From Datnioides undecimradiatus (lineage: Eukaryota > Chordata > Actinopteri > Lobotiformes > Datnioididae), in contig WARS01000016.1 of the NCBI GenBank assembly GCA_008933995.1, forward strand, positions 8,387,848 through 8,451,847: a stretch of 64,000 nucleotides of DNA. Reading direction: 5' to 3'. A program made the position numbers and the translations under genes. Shown here piece after piece: positions 34,794 to 49,200 of this stretch (position 1 is its first letter; each line of letters begins with the position of its first letter). The notes beneath the pieces are model-generated. The model was given only the letters and a program-made list of their open reading frames with translations, was not told where the DNA came from and did no database searches.

Positions 34794-37700
34794 CACTCTC
34801 TTACACACCCGCGCACACCCGCACACACACACACACACACGGAAACATAAAATCATCTGCCCTTACAGTGCAACACTTTCCACTGACACTGATAAGCAAA
34901 CAACTCCAGGGACACATACAATCATTTTTAGCACTGCTATAGCATTCTGTGCGTGTTTGTGTATTTGATCGACTATTGTCTGTGTTCACAGACACGTGTG
35001 AATACTGAGCCCTGAAGCTCTTTACAGTAACAAAGCAAAGTTGCTAGAGTCCTCCAAAGGAGGCCATCTATGGGCCTGATTCTACTCATGACTCAAGCAT
35101 GACAAGACGAATCTGTGGAAACCAATCAGATGAAGACTTTGAGCTTCAGACCTGATCTACAGGCGAAGCTCTGCTCAGATTAAACTAATCCACGCTGACC
35201 CTGAGACCATATCTGGAGTTTGTTCCAGGCACTTTACAGTCCTGTAGACAAAAGCTGCTCTAATCCCTCTGAAATACTTTGAGTGTGTGCTTTTTTTTTA
35301 TTTTGAGCTGCCCATAGAGAGCAACATGCTTTTCCTAGCTGACTCCTTCGAGCTGGAGCTGAGGAAAAAACTCAATTTATCAATCTGCTACACAAGACAA
35401 GCAGGGTTATTTCTCTGGCTTTCCCGTTGAGTTGATCCACCTCTGGCAACCAAACCGATTCTAAAAAGCATCAGAAAGTATCAATAAACCTGTTAGCAGG
35501 TGGTGTGGTACTCATTTTTTGTCAAATCTCAGCCAAGCTATCAACCAATATATGATGTAATCGTGGTAACACAGTGGCAACTGCAGCTCTTGTTTCGTAA
35601 TCTGACAGTAACTGTATCCGCGCCATTCACGGCTGTCCCACGAATGACTGCAAAATAGGCTGTCAAGCAGTTAATTCTCCATAAAAGCAGCAGTGTATTG
35701 AAGTGGATGGTGCACACAGCTGGTTCTCTGTTCTCTTAAAGGTCAGCACTATCAAGTGAGGTCACACTACGTCAATGGCGCAAATTCAAGTGTCACAAGT
35801 TCCCCACAACTTTATGCAATAGCTGAGTGCTAATTTGTGCTTCTGACATTCTGATTTTATATGATTGTAAATGCATGTTAGACCGGCTGCCAACAGCCAC
35901 AGAGTGATTCAGACAAAAACATTGTCTAACTGTGATCTCGGTGGCTGCGTCTGATCATTTCTCTGAACTTGCAGAGGTAGGAAGGCATGCTATCCTTTTT
36001 TTATTCCTAATTGCAGTCCCTATCATGACTTAATTCAACTCCTCAGATTCATGCCATTCAGAACAAGTATAAACACCCTTCCTTTACATGTGGTCAGGCA
36101 TCATGGCGTACGAACCAGTATGTTTGAGGCATACTGTGGCCTTAAATGTTGGATCCATTACTTGATGGCACACACAGTTCAGCATGGTTCTGCATTAAAT
36201 CAACTACTGGTTTAATGTCTTTGAATGAAACCAAACAGCAGATGAGACAGATGCTCTCATTGGTAGATTGCTGGTGTGAAGCGTATACCATCATTACAAT
36301 CTTGCATTATTCTCCACAGTCTATGAACTCAAGACATTCTCAGCAGCAAGTATTATAATTGGATTCAATCGACTTCCTGTATTCATTTGTGTAACTGGCA
36401 TTTCCCTCGAGGCAGCTTGTTCCATAAAACCGTAACGGGACATTGTGTCTCGCACGCAAGTCGGTTTGGTATTTTATGGAGCTTGTGCCACTGCTGCTTG
36501 ACACATGTAGAACAAGTCTGGATGTGACAGAGAATTTCTCCCCACTAGATGGTGCCGCAGCCTCTTCCTGCTGCATGACACATTCATTCACACAAATCCT
36601 CAAAGGCATGATTACTTTTTTTTTTCCTAGTTTCCACACACCCATGCACAGACAAATGCACATATTGAAGGGCGTTTGTGGATTCATTATTATTGCTCTG
36701 AAAATCCAACAGTGGCACAGGCACTCGTTCACGCAGGCTGGGAGGAGCATGTGTGTGTGTTTTGGGGGGAGAAGGGGAGTGCAACTGATGTGATTTAGTC
36801 ATCATGCAGCTTCATACATCTTCACCGCGAAACAGACAGGGACTCATCAATGTGTGAATGTGCAGCAGAGACTCTCAGGAGAAAAATTCATCTTATGGTG
36901 CCACGGGGAATTACCCAGGCACAGTTAGTCCATTCCTCCTCCCCCCTCCGCCTCTTCCATACACGTGCATGCACATCTATATTCCCCTCCCTGTCTCCAG
37001 CAACCCTCCATCCTTTCACTTGTAACTACGCCCCCTGGCTGTTTGTGTCAGTGTTCTTCCAGAAACTGCCTGGTGAAACGAGGGTGGAAAAGCCTATAGC
37101 CTGTAGCCAACAGATAAAAGAGGCCTGAGCTCTTTTCCTGTGATGTCGTCGGTAACTCGTTTTATGTACTGTAGGACGGGAGAGGGTGAGGTTTAGAGTT
37201 CAGAGATGAGCGAGAGATGTGGCACCTTGTATTTCCATATTACTCTCATTATTGCACAGCAAGTGTCTGCACAGCATGAAAATGTAAATTTCATGGATCA
37301 CCTTCCTGAATGACATGTGATCCGGAGTCCTATTCATAGCAGCTTTCATTTCATATCTTCAGAGAGTGCAAATTCGTATCCTGACTTAAACACCAAGTCA
37401 AGTCGGAGAAGCCATTCTGTGTTCACTTTCCATTAAAAGATTTGATAAAAGACTTTAAAACAAGATCACATGTGCTGGGAAGGAACTGGATGACATGATG
37501 AAGGAGAGGGTAAAAGGAGAAATTAGACAGGCAGTTGAGCGCATCGGGACTCACACTGACATCACAGGTCTGCAGCCAGATTTGTTTGTGATTCCGCTTG
37601 ACCAGACTCTTGAAGCTCACAGGATGATTACTCGCCCAAAGTTTGTCCAATAAACTGGCTGTGAGTCCACCAGTGGAGCACCATGCATTCATTTCTCTGA

Positions 37701-40602
37701 TGCGTTTAATAGCACACAAAGTCTACACAGAAAGAGCCTCCACAGTGAACCAGTGTGCCACAGAACTTTACATCGTTTTTATTGTAATCTTGTTTAAAAA
37801 ATGAAGAGTTAGTGATTCCAGCACTCTACCATCATGATTTTTAATATTCCACCTTGTGAGCCGACTACTTGGTGCAGCCTCTCTTACAGCCACTTGCAGG
37901 GCACAAATTGCACATTCACACTATCACTGTTTTCCACTCGATATCCACTTCTCTTCAATGACACCATCGCTGTGCTCCGCTCAATATTTCCTGAATACCT
38001 GCGTCGCAAACTTTGGCCCACATCCTGTTTCTGTGGCTTGAACTGAAGTCAGATGTGACTGCGAGTCGGGGGAAAGAGATAGGGGAATATAAATCATGGT
38101 GAGAGGAGGATGTGAAAGGTTGCTGGAGGAGATGAGTTTTATAGCTGCAGATATATCCAGAGTGACTCTGCTGGAGGGAGAAGGCCAAACTGAGGGATGA
38201 CCGCACCGCCGCGGTGAGGGCACAGCAAAGCGTGCATGTCTGGCATAGAACTCCAGACTACAAACTGGATGTATGAGAGTCACTTTGTAGCCTTGCTCGC
38301 CAGCCACCGGGTTCTGAATGTGATATGAGCGGCTCTGTCATCTCACGTTTGTCGTCTCCCTTTTTCCCGCAGTGCTGACAGCACATGCTGTCAGTTCAGC
38401 GCCCTTCATATCAATTCCAGAGGAAAAATGACTTAAACATGAATATTTCGCAACTGTTGTCCAATTAAGACTAGCAAAAGGTAATCCAAGAGTCATACTC
38501 TCTCATGCCCAACCCTCCCGCCACACACACAGAGGGGAGTAAGAACAAAGGTGACTAAAGAAGAGATGAAATATTTATAATGCAAAGCAGAGGGTTGCAG
38601 CGAGGAATTGCCCCAGGCTCATTGAGTAGCTGCACTTCATTTCAAACAGCATCCGTTTCCTGTGTAACCCACAGAAAACACACTGGAAAGAGCTGGACGC
38701 ACAACACATCCACCACCAAGCGCTGAAGACGACTTACAAGGTGTCTCTGCAGGAAATTGGATTCCTGATGAGGGGGACAGGTCACTTTGCTTGTTCATGA
38801 GGCAGAAAATGAGACTGCGAATGTAAAATTACAGTCTGCGGCGCACGTGTTGATACTGGAGGGTGAAAGTGTGAAACATCAGCAAAAAAAAAATGCTAAA
38901 GCACATGAGGGCGTTCTGTATAAGTTGTATTGATATTCTATAAATATTCAATCTAATATGACTTTGAACATTATGAAGTGTTGCATAAGGCTTCTACATG
39001 ATCAGTGGCAGAATCTCTTTGAGCCAGAACGGGCCATGTTTTTCACATGGACAGAGCTGCGATGCTGAGCCTTGCGGTGGCAGTTTCTTGGGAGTTGCAT
39101 TTAAAGTCTCACTGGACTGTTCAAAGATCAACCAGTTTCAGCTTTGACCTTGTTTGGCAGGCACCTGTCCAAATGCAACCAATGACACGGCAGCTATCTG
39201 GGACACACTCTGAAAATGACTCGTGATTTATGATGCCTGGACTGCTCCTGATCATTAGCTCCTTTTTCTTCTTTATTTCTGATTCTCATTGTAAAGTAAA
39301 AACAGGGAGACAAAGGGTGCCGTTCTTCACTTTCTGAAAAGAACAAACAGACATTGTGATCAACCCCACCACCCTTCATCTACCTGATGGCACACCTCTG
39401 TGGAAAACAAAATAAACAATGAATAAGAATGAGAAGAGACTCATTATTAAAAATGTAAGAAAAACAGAAAACTTTAAACTGAACTGTCTGAATCACTGCT
39501 GTCACTGACTGAATCTGTAACTTCTAGCAGGTCGACTTGCCAGCGACTGAGAGCGCTGTTCTCAGCTCAGCTGTGAGTGTTGACAGCATATCAAAAGAAA
39601 CAATCATAATCTGATAACTCTTTAGTCAATAATAGCCTGGGATATTCACCTTCTGTACAGTGCTTGTTTTGGCTGGTTTTGTTCTGATCTGGAGCCGACA
39701 GCTTGAACCAGCAGCAGACTGAGCAGACTGTACGACTGAGCTGAGGACACGTAGTGCTGAACGCTGGGATGTGCGACCGGGTTGTGTTTGCTTGTTGATG
39801 TACGTGGTTACGTGCCTTTGAACACTGATGTATGTCTATAACCAACGTCCACCGCAGAAACATCGGAACCAGTTTTGCTGCACATTTCAGATCACACTTG
39901 TTTGTGTGTTACCCAGGCTGTACTTCTCATTGATGAACGGCTTCCAGGCTTTTCATCAGAACATCCCATCTCTAAATCTAACCTGCACTGCATTAGATGT
40001 CTTATCAAGTGAGCAAAGATGGGCACAGCTGCTCTTTTTGTGTTAAACCAAAATACTTAATTACATAATGGTCTTTGCTCAATATGTTTTCTTTTTCAAG
40101 TTTCTGGCCGCTTTCCTGGCACCTGCCACTCACTGATGAAACATATTCTGTGTGCCTCTCTACAGCACAAACAGCTCACATCGCTGATGGTGTGCAGGCA
40201 GCCTGAAGTTGTGTGTGTTTTATTTTGTTTTATTTGAAAAGATAGTAAAAAGAGAGAGAATATTGCAGACAAGAGGGCAACACGCAATAAAACCAAACAA
40301 GACCTTTTATATGAGGCGCCTGGAAACAGCGCAGTCAAACGAAAATAGCGCTATGTCCTCATTGTTATGTTGTGTATTCATTGTGTCACGAACAGAATAA
40401 TCCCCTGCCCACATGGATTTATACGACACCAAATATACTGTACCTATTGATTACTTTATATGTAAATATCTAAAAATACTGTGCAGCTGTGAGACAGTTG
40501 TCAGATATGAAAACATCACAAAGAATATCGTCCACTAACCAGACTCGATAAATAAAATCTACTCCCACCTAAAACACGGCTCATGATTTTTATTTTAATC
40601 AT

Positions 40603-40800
40603 TCATTCATAAGACCATCTCAGCTGAAATGAACAATTCAATGAAAAATACATAACTGTTGAATCGTCGCATTGTGAGCAATAAACCATGAAATGGACTT
40701 CATCCCGAATCTTACCTAAATCACATAATAAACAAAGACTTGTCTCTTCAGGCACCAGTGGATCAGCGTGTTTCTGCAGATAATGATAATGGACCTGAAC
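40603..40800 (-). mobile_element. Relic of a LINE-type ORF2 C-terminus
   Basis: On the minus strand a 119-aa open frame contains VPEETSLCLLCDLG followed by KIRDEVHFMVYC. The pattern P-E-E-x-x-x-C-x-x-C, then a D/E-E-x-H-F and a further C, is typical of the C-terminal zinc-knuckle region of fish LINE reverse-transcriptase ORFs. No RT domain is present around it, so this is a truncated fossil. Residue-level match is seen; family assignment is inference. Confidence 0.5.
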
Positions 40801-43800
40801 AACACTGTGATATGTGGTTCTAATAATGTTCTTCACTGTAGTGTGCTTGTTATTTTTGTTTGTACCAAACTTTAACAGAACAGCGTTCCTTGTACTGAGC
40901 ATCATCAGTGCTTCTACTGATGTCAAGCATCTTTCTAGTGAGCTGCTGTGCAGGCACATTCAGAAGTCTGCGTCTGAATCATGTCAAATAATAGACCATT
41001 TCTTTTTTTCTTTTTTTTTTTCATTTCCTTTGACAGTTAGTGTTGCCGTGGTAGCACGTGCTAAAGGTCATGACAACATCGTACTGAATTACTTTTATTA
41101 AACTGAGGAAGCTGCAGGGGGAAAGAGAAACGGGGCAGGAACACATTATTATTTGGATTTTCAGGGCACGTGCCATCTCTAATACCATTTGCTTGTCAGC
41201 TTAAGGACTTTGAATGTGAGCTAATTGTAAGTTTGCGTTCGCTGCAGTGTTGATAGTGCTAAAGTGGTAAAGTTTGTGAGATGAGTGGAAGAAAAAGGGT
41301 TCAGAGGCAGCTGTGAAAGGTCATTATGAGGCTCTTAGTGAAAGACTGTGTATAAACAAGGAGAGAGAGAGAGTGGGGGTGACATGCACTTTGCTGCACA
41401 TGTGAACTGGGGTTAGCGATGCCTCGGGAAATTGATTGTCCCCATATACACATCCTGATGGCCGAGATGGTTCGTTAAACGCTTCCAGAGATTCAATTAA
41501 TCGCAGAAATTAGATCATACTGTGTGCGTGTGCATGCATGTGTATGTTTATGTGTGTAACATGATTCATGTGTGCCCTCATCAGGGATCCCAGCATTAAC
41601 ACACAGAGAGAGAAGCTCTAATGATTTATGATAATCATTTCCTGTCCCCAAAGGAAGAACAACATAAAATATGATGCCAGAAAGAGAAAAGGAGAGAATG
41701 ACAGAGAGAGAAAGAGAAAGATGTTTGTTATGTCCATGGCTTTGATTCTTTACACTGAACCAATCAACGCTGGCTCAGTGTCACCGTGTGACTCTTTGGC
41801 ATGCTGGTGTTCAGGAAGTGAAAGAGGTGTGAGGTGTAATAGTGTCAGCATCTACTGTGACATATCGGTCAGACAGTGACTCGTTCTTAACAAAAACAAC
41901 AGTGGGTAAATTGTGTTCTGTGCTTTTCATTTCAGGGACATATCAACCTGTGACAGCTACAAAGAACAAGAACAAGACAAAAGCATTATTGTAATTCTAG
42001 TAATGTGACTGTCCAGGTAAAAAAAACAATTGTATGATGCATTTATATGTTGAGATATGTATCTATCTATCTATCTATCTAAAATGTAAAAAAAAACCCA
42101 ACTTAAAGCATTTCTACATTTTCACCAAGAAAACAAACAAAAACACATAAATTCAACCTAAGGGAAAATATTGATGAAACATGACATGAACTAAACACAG
42201 ATACATTCAAATGATCAAAAATATTTTTATTTTTTTATTTATTTATATTTTAACACAAATCTCATTCATAGCCTGTCCCTGGTTGGCCTGTGTGATTTAA
42301 ATTAGCCTGTAAGCTACAGTAGTACACCAGTTGACCTAACTTGTCTCTCCCTATAATATAATGTTAAATAATGTTTAAAGCCTCAATCCATAATGTGGAA
42401 CCAGTTTTACTGCCCTGCGTTTGAGATAGTGAAACGTTTATAGTCTTCATCTTTTGACAGTGTTTCTAAAATATTACTGTGTGACAGCTCCATTATAGTT
42501 TTGTTCCTTGCCAAAGTAGTAGCATGTTATCTCAGGAGTACTGCCTTATTATGAGCACTTAACTCAGACATTACTTTTTCAGGGATGAGGGTATAACCAC
42601 TGGGCCAAGCACGAGTGTACGATATTATTGAAAGATTGAGGACTGTTTTGTTAGGAAGAGGGTCAGGCTGGAGTTCAATCACATTTAGATTATCAGAAAA
42701 AACAAAATGCTACTTATAAGAGGAGATACCTGCTCCATCACAAACATATTTCTTGATCAGTCCTTTGGTCAGACTGTCTGCTATCCTGCGGGCATTTTGC
42801 ATTTTCAAGTACTGCTCTGAATATTTGATGCATATGCTGTTGACCCCGCTAGAAGTCACAATAGCACTTCCACACTGCGCAGTCGTCAATTTGCACTGTT
42901 TCTGAGCCAACAAGGGGCGTTAACATCAGGCACGATCCCAAAACATTTTCCAATGACCTGACATTGAACCTGATGGGTAATCAGTCATAACAAAGGGAGG
43001 AAGTGCCTCGTAAGACCGTTAGTTTGCATATTGCTGAGGCAGGTGGAAAAGAGAGCGCAAGATAAAATATACACAACGAGGAAATAATACAAAAATATAA
43101 TCATCTTAAACTAAATGACATCATAAATAGCCATTCATCCTTCTGGAGTGAAAACACTTACTTACACTTTTCTAAAACAGCTGATCATTGTTTTTTGACA
43201 ATGGATCATGCAAACATATATACGTCTTTATCTGCACAATCATATAATCAAAATTTTTTCATTTACACACAATTTGCAGCCAAACACACAGCATCCACAC
43301 ACTACCTGACGTACAGCCAGTTATAATGTTTAATATCATCTGTAACTGCAGAACCCTCAGCTGCTCTGCCAGGCTGAGCCAGACTAGTACCTACACCAGA
43401 CGTTTGAACGAGCTGTTTGAGGGCTGCCATTTGGTCTAATGAATTAACTACAAATGTGAAGGTTAAGGTTTGTAAGGTCTGTTGGGGGAATTAACGTTAA
43501 TGCTCCTTAAAGTTATCAGAATAAATAAAATATTTAAACGTCTACATCAAGGGGCTCGTGTGCTATGATTGAAAGCTCCAGAAGAGCTCCTAAATCGACC
43601 GTGAAGTGAGATTGCTTTCGTAAATGTGCATGTGTGTTTAACCCCCTGCTGAAAATACAAGACTGGGCTTTCAAATTTAGTTTCAATTAGACTTTTAAAT
43701 GTTGACCCGACCCAGATTTTGTTGTGTTGCCTCAGACTAATGGTGCGCAGTGAAGGGTTGACTGTGTGTTTCGCATCTAACAGCGACAATTCAGAGATCT

Positions 43801-46268
43801 CTGTGTGATACGTTTCCTCTGAGACAAAATGTCAACAGTTCAGTGTTTGTCTGTCTGCATACGAGCAGAGGCTTTCTGCTAAAATGTTCATTATCTGCAG
43901 ATGAAGATCAATCAGCTCTGCTTTGTCCACAATCTATAAATTCATGTTTAGTTTGTGCTGTGTGACAGCGTTTTACATCGGTGGGGGGAAAAACAAAGCA
44001 ATTATGCATGTCTAAACATTCTGCCATGTTGAATATCTGCAAGCATCATTATTTTGCATTGTTATGATGTGTTCATGGACATTTGCAACTTTAAACACAA
44101 CAATTGGCACACAAGCACAAAGCTGAAAAGTTCTGCCATCATTTGACTTGCTGCAAACCAGAAAAACTGATGATGGAAAACAGAATCTTATCTAAAATAC
44201 AAAACAGACTGCCAGACTGGCCAGACTCCAACCGACTCATCATAGCCTCTCACTGTACATCTGTGTTTGTGTGTGTGTGTGTCGATGTGTCTTTAATTTG
44301 CAAGTTTGAGAGTATATATTCCTGTTAATAGGTTGTTTGCCTTCTACTCCCAAAATTACATATGGCTATTGGAGAGCAACATGTTTACTGGAAAAAGTGA
44401 CAGACTTGCAGTTTGGTTTGATTTCGGCAGCAAAACTCCCCTGATTAGGTTCAGGAAAAGTTTACAGTTAAATGAATATGTATGCAATGGTTCATTTATA
44501 TTATGTGCACGACAAGCACGTCAAGTAAGTTAAAACAAGTCAGTTTTTGGTTTCAAACGCAAAACTATTGGCGGGCTCCTGGGTGAAATCCTGTGTTTGA
44601 TCCACCCTGACCTTCTCCCTCCCTGACTCTTTGTGCTTCTTTGGCCCCCTCGTAATCACAGCCTAGCAGTAAATGTAAAAATAGATCATAATATGCTGCT
44701 TGGACCAACCTAAAAGGGCGCATTTTTGGTGAAGATAAGCAACAGTTTCTTAAACACACACACTATTTAAAATGAAAATAAAAGTCCACCAAGAATGTGG
44801 AAAAATTGTTCCCCTTAGAGGACAATACCTGCGTTTTATCTTCTAGCCCCTTGTTTAAATAAATCCATGGGTCCCATGAGTGAATCTATAGCTTTCAAAA
44901 ACCCATTACTCACTTCCTGGAAACCCACGGCACACTCGCTGTCAGGATGAAAGTTATTGACTGAAGGAATCAAGTCAGCCTGTTTCAGCTGTGCAGAGAA
45001 TGAACAATGCCTCATTGGCAGTGATGGATAAGGCTTTCAGCCTTTTGAATGGGATTTACTTTACCTGCATTACAATTATGGTTAATATCTCGTATCTCCA
45101 AACTGTCACATGTTTTTTACTTCATCACCTCACATTGAATGAAAAATATGGACGATATGGTTTTCTTCACTACAGCCCTGCGCAAGCCCTGTGATTCTCT
45201 GATCAGACCTATTGCACTGAATCGTGAAACAGTAGTTCATACGTTTCCGCTGTAAGGCTTTGTGTAAGGGTTGAAGCAAAGCTATGACATGCAGACTGCA
45301 ACAGCTGTAATTGGTCGTCTAAGCTACTTTGTGTTTTCGCCCTGCAAGTTTCTGATGTCAGCAGAGATTGTCGAGCAAAAGACAGTAAGTTGATCGAAGC
45401 CTGTTTATTGAAACCGCACAGCTAATGAAACAACTGTACAGACATTACCTGGACGCTTGCTGCGTGCCTGTGTGCGTCTCTGTGTCACACCTTGAACTCC
45501 ACGTCTCTCTGCTTTTTCCTCCTGTCTCTCTGCTTTTATGAATTAACGTCAGTCTCCAGTTCCAGTTTTTTCGCTGTTAATAAAAAATATTAACACAGTT
45601 GCTGTGGGGGGAAAAAAGGACATTGTGGCCCATTCGCATGTGATACATTCATCTTGTGGTAGTGTGGTGCTGTCAACGTTTGAAATCCAACACCACAAAT
45701 CTGGTAGCTACACTGTAGGTACCAATGGCAGAACTGCCATCACTCCCTTGAGTCAAATTCACATGAAACAAAATTTGGACCTAATTCAGCAATAAATAAC
45801 CTAAACTTACTACATTTTAAATTATTAGTCATTTCATCCTGTTTTTCTCTTTAATTTACAAAGTTTGATCATCACAAAAGGCCTGTGAACAGTTTCAGTC
45901 AAGATCCTCACCCAGGAACATTAACTGGTATTTAATGTTTTGTCCTGTCCGCACTGCAATACAAGAATCAACTTGTTACTTAGAGAATCTTAGAGCCACC
46001 TGACACAAATTCTTTTGGCATTATGACAGGAGTAAATTACTGAAATTCTGAGGAATTGTTGAAATATTTTGCTCGTGGTGATTTACACATTCAGCCTGCT
46101 GGTAAATGACTCACGGTAACACACAGTTCAAAAGCAGAAGAATCCTCTTTGATCTCTCAAGGCTTACTCAGTGCGTCACCAGGCACAATGAAGATACTGG
46201 TAGATTTTGCAAAAGAACAAAAAGTCATGTTGCGAGAAAACATTGGTATTTTTCTTTAAAGTCGAAAT

Positions 46269-46299
46269 GAAAACAGTCTAATGGTGTTAGACTGTTTTC
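46269..46299. repeat. Perfect 13-bp hairpin with 5-nt loop
   Basis: GAAAACAGTCTAA at 46269-46281 pairs exactly with TTAGACTGTTTTC at 46287-46299; the loop is TGGTG. Confidence 0.8.
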
Positions 46300-49200
46300 C
46301 CAGAGCCCAGACTGTGTAGATGCCAAGGATGTAGTATTCAGTTGTTGAATGTAACTAACATTTACTAAAGTACTATACTTGCATGCTATTTTAGAGTACT
46401 TGTACTTTAGTTGAGTACATCCATGTTATGTTTTTTTTAAATCCTTCTTCCTTATTCACCTTATTTTAGGGATAATAAGAGATGCAACTAAAATGTTCGC
46501 TGCCTGCTTCTATAAAAGCAAAAACCATACCTGATTTAAATTTGGCATCTATGCCCCCCAGAGTAGACACCTTGTGCAGTGAGCATCACTTCCAGAGCTC
46601 CCGCCTTGCTCAGGTCACACCATGGAAGACCCGTTATGTAACCTTTTGAAGCACCAACTCTGATGTGTGCTAGATGTTTTCTGGACGACCTTTACTATGT
46701 CAACCAGCATGCCCTCCTGATCTGACTTCCTTCTGCTGTCTAAGGTTAATGGTGACAATGGGCAAATGCACAAGGGCAGGATGTGAGATGCTGCAGTGAA
46801 GTGGTCACAGAAAAGCCTGTACTCCAGGTCCTGCTTGGACTAAACTGACTCATAATATACTGACTTACAACAGTTCAAGCTGTCATGCTCTTATAACCAG
46901 GCTGTGCTTTGTTACATAATGAAAGACACCATCTGAAAACATTTGGATCACACACCTTTGTTGTAGTCTGTTGTGTTTATTTGACCCTAGATAGTGCAGA
47001 TCCAGATTATTGATACAAAACGATCCATAGGTTAAGGCATTACTGTATATAAATCTTCACCTTTTCTAGCTGCAATATTAGTGACACTTACACATTAATC
47101 AATAATACTTTTACCATTTAAAGCCATTATGTGTCCCCAGTGTCCCCATTATTATTGGATTTTTATCAGTTTTCACCTGAATTATGTCAATACAGTTATG
47201 GCATCAGTGCTTGTGAGAAGACATAAATAGATTTAATTACAGTTACAATCATCTCGTATCCAAAAAAAAGTCCTGCAAACATGTCCACATGACTTTGCTC
47301 TTGTTGTGCTTTGAGTCAAAGTCGTCCTGAAGTGTGAAGGTGTGTGTCATGACAAACTATAACTGAACACGCAGGTATGCATGAGGAGGTGGGTGAATGC
47401 TGCTGCCCTTTAGTTTTGCTGCCCTTTTCAGGCTGAAACACACAGACAGAGTTTCTAAACAAAGTGTTGTTAACGCTCATCACCAGCCGAGCTTCAAAGG
47501 CTCCAAATGGCATTTACTCTGCAGCACCTCCGCTATTCAAACCTGGCACCCTCCGTTCCTCTTCTAGTCAGCAACAATTCAAGGTCACAGGAATGTTTTC
47601 ATCCTCTTAATAAAAGCAGACACTACTGCTGGCTGCTCTGGTGAAAAAAGGAAATCTGCAGCTCATTTAACTGCAACAAACCTGGCAAATTTGTGGAATG
47701 TTAACCTCCACAGAGACGGCCGGCTTAACACATTCAACCCACACTATTGTTGAACTGACTTACACTTACAATACTCATTTTCATCCAATGTATGTCTACA
47801 TCATGTTGTCTTTTAATATGAGTCAAAGATGGCATCAAACTTAATTGCAAATGTGTAATTTTCAAAGAATTGTCATGCTTTGCATCTCCTGAAAAGAGCT
47901 GAGTTTTGACTCTCACTGACAGTTTCTAACTTGATGTTGTAGTTAAACTTGGAAGCTGAACAACAATATTCAATCCATGTGGGGGGAAAAAAGAAGTGAA
48001 TTGAGGCGTTTAATTACAAAATGCTATCTGGGTTACCACAGATCTGAGATCTGAGGTACCACAGGGAAGAAAAGCATAAATGATTCAGTCTTTAAAATGG
48101 AGCTAAATAATAAATATGGCTGACTCATAACTTCAACAGCAACTTTCACTCCAGCTGTCAATATTACACTGAGGGTCTCTTTCTCTTCGTAGAAAGGATC
48201 TACAATTGTATTGAATGAGACAACTTTTCTTTATCGTGAAAGGCTGGCAATGAAACCAAACACAAACTATGTCAGAAGTGATAAATTCTGCTATTTTTAA
48301 TGATGCATCTGGTTTCAAACCTTTGCAGGTATTTTTTATGATACCACACTGATACCAGACAATAAACACCAGCAGGTTGTACTTAAAGTTAAATTCACCA
48401 CGTTTGTTGCTCAGACAGGCCAAAGAAAATGTGCTGCTTGGTTTCCCCCACATTAAGAAAGTGAGAAACTAGTTATTTTGCCACCAGCCACGAAGAGACT
48501 GTTTATAAATGGACACGAGACACAACCTGTCAACCTGAGACCCACTGGTCCTCTGTGGAGAGAATGACAGCTACGCTACGCATAAATAGAAACTTTGATC
48601 AAAACGATACATGACAGGGAATTATTAATTCACTGATACCGGGGCTGAGGCCCAGTGATTCAGGTTCATGACATTTTAATTTAACCTTCCAAGTTAATTA
48701 GGAGAAAATGTATTTTTCTATATAATCCATTCTTATGTTTATCAGAGGAAAAGCTTTTATTCCAAGGTCTGTGCATCCAGTGCTGCAGTCATCGGAGAGA
48801 TCTCTGGGGTCAATACTGGTGACCTATCCAATTATTCCATCCCTTTTGATTAATTCAAATGCATTTCGTATTTTACCTCCTGCCGATAAAAGCGTGGAAC
48901 TGGTTTCACGTTGTGTGTATTGGTGGCTGCTCAGTAACAGCTTACAAGAAGCATCTGCAATGATTCATGATGAATGTTTGCATGGTTTAAAATCAACATA
49001 TTGTGCTTGAGTGTTTTGCCCTTAATGCAGCACATCACAACAAAGTATACATTTAACTTGCAATGCACGGGTTCTGTATGAACACTGTTTTTTTCTCTTA
49101 TCTGTTTTCTTGTGTTTCTCCTTCCATGTGTCTCCTGTGCCCCTGGATTGCTGCTCACCTGCCTCTCATCAGTTCATCATCAGTGTTTCAAACCCTTCAC

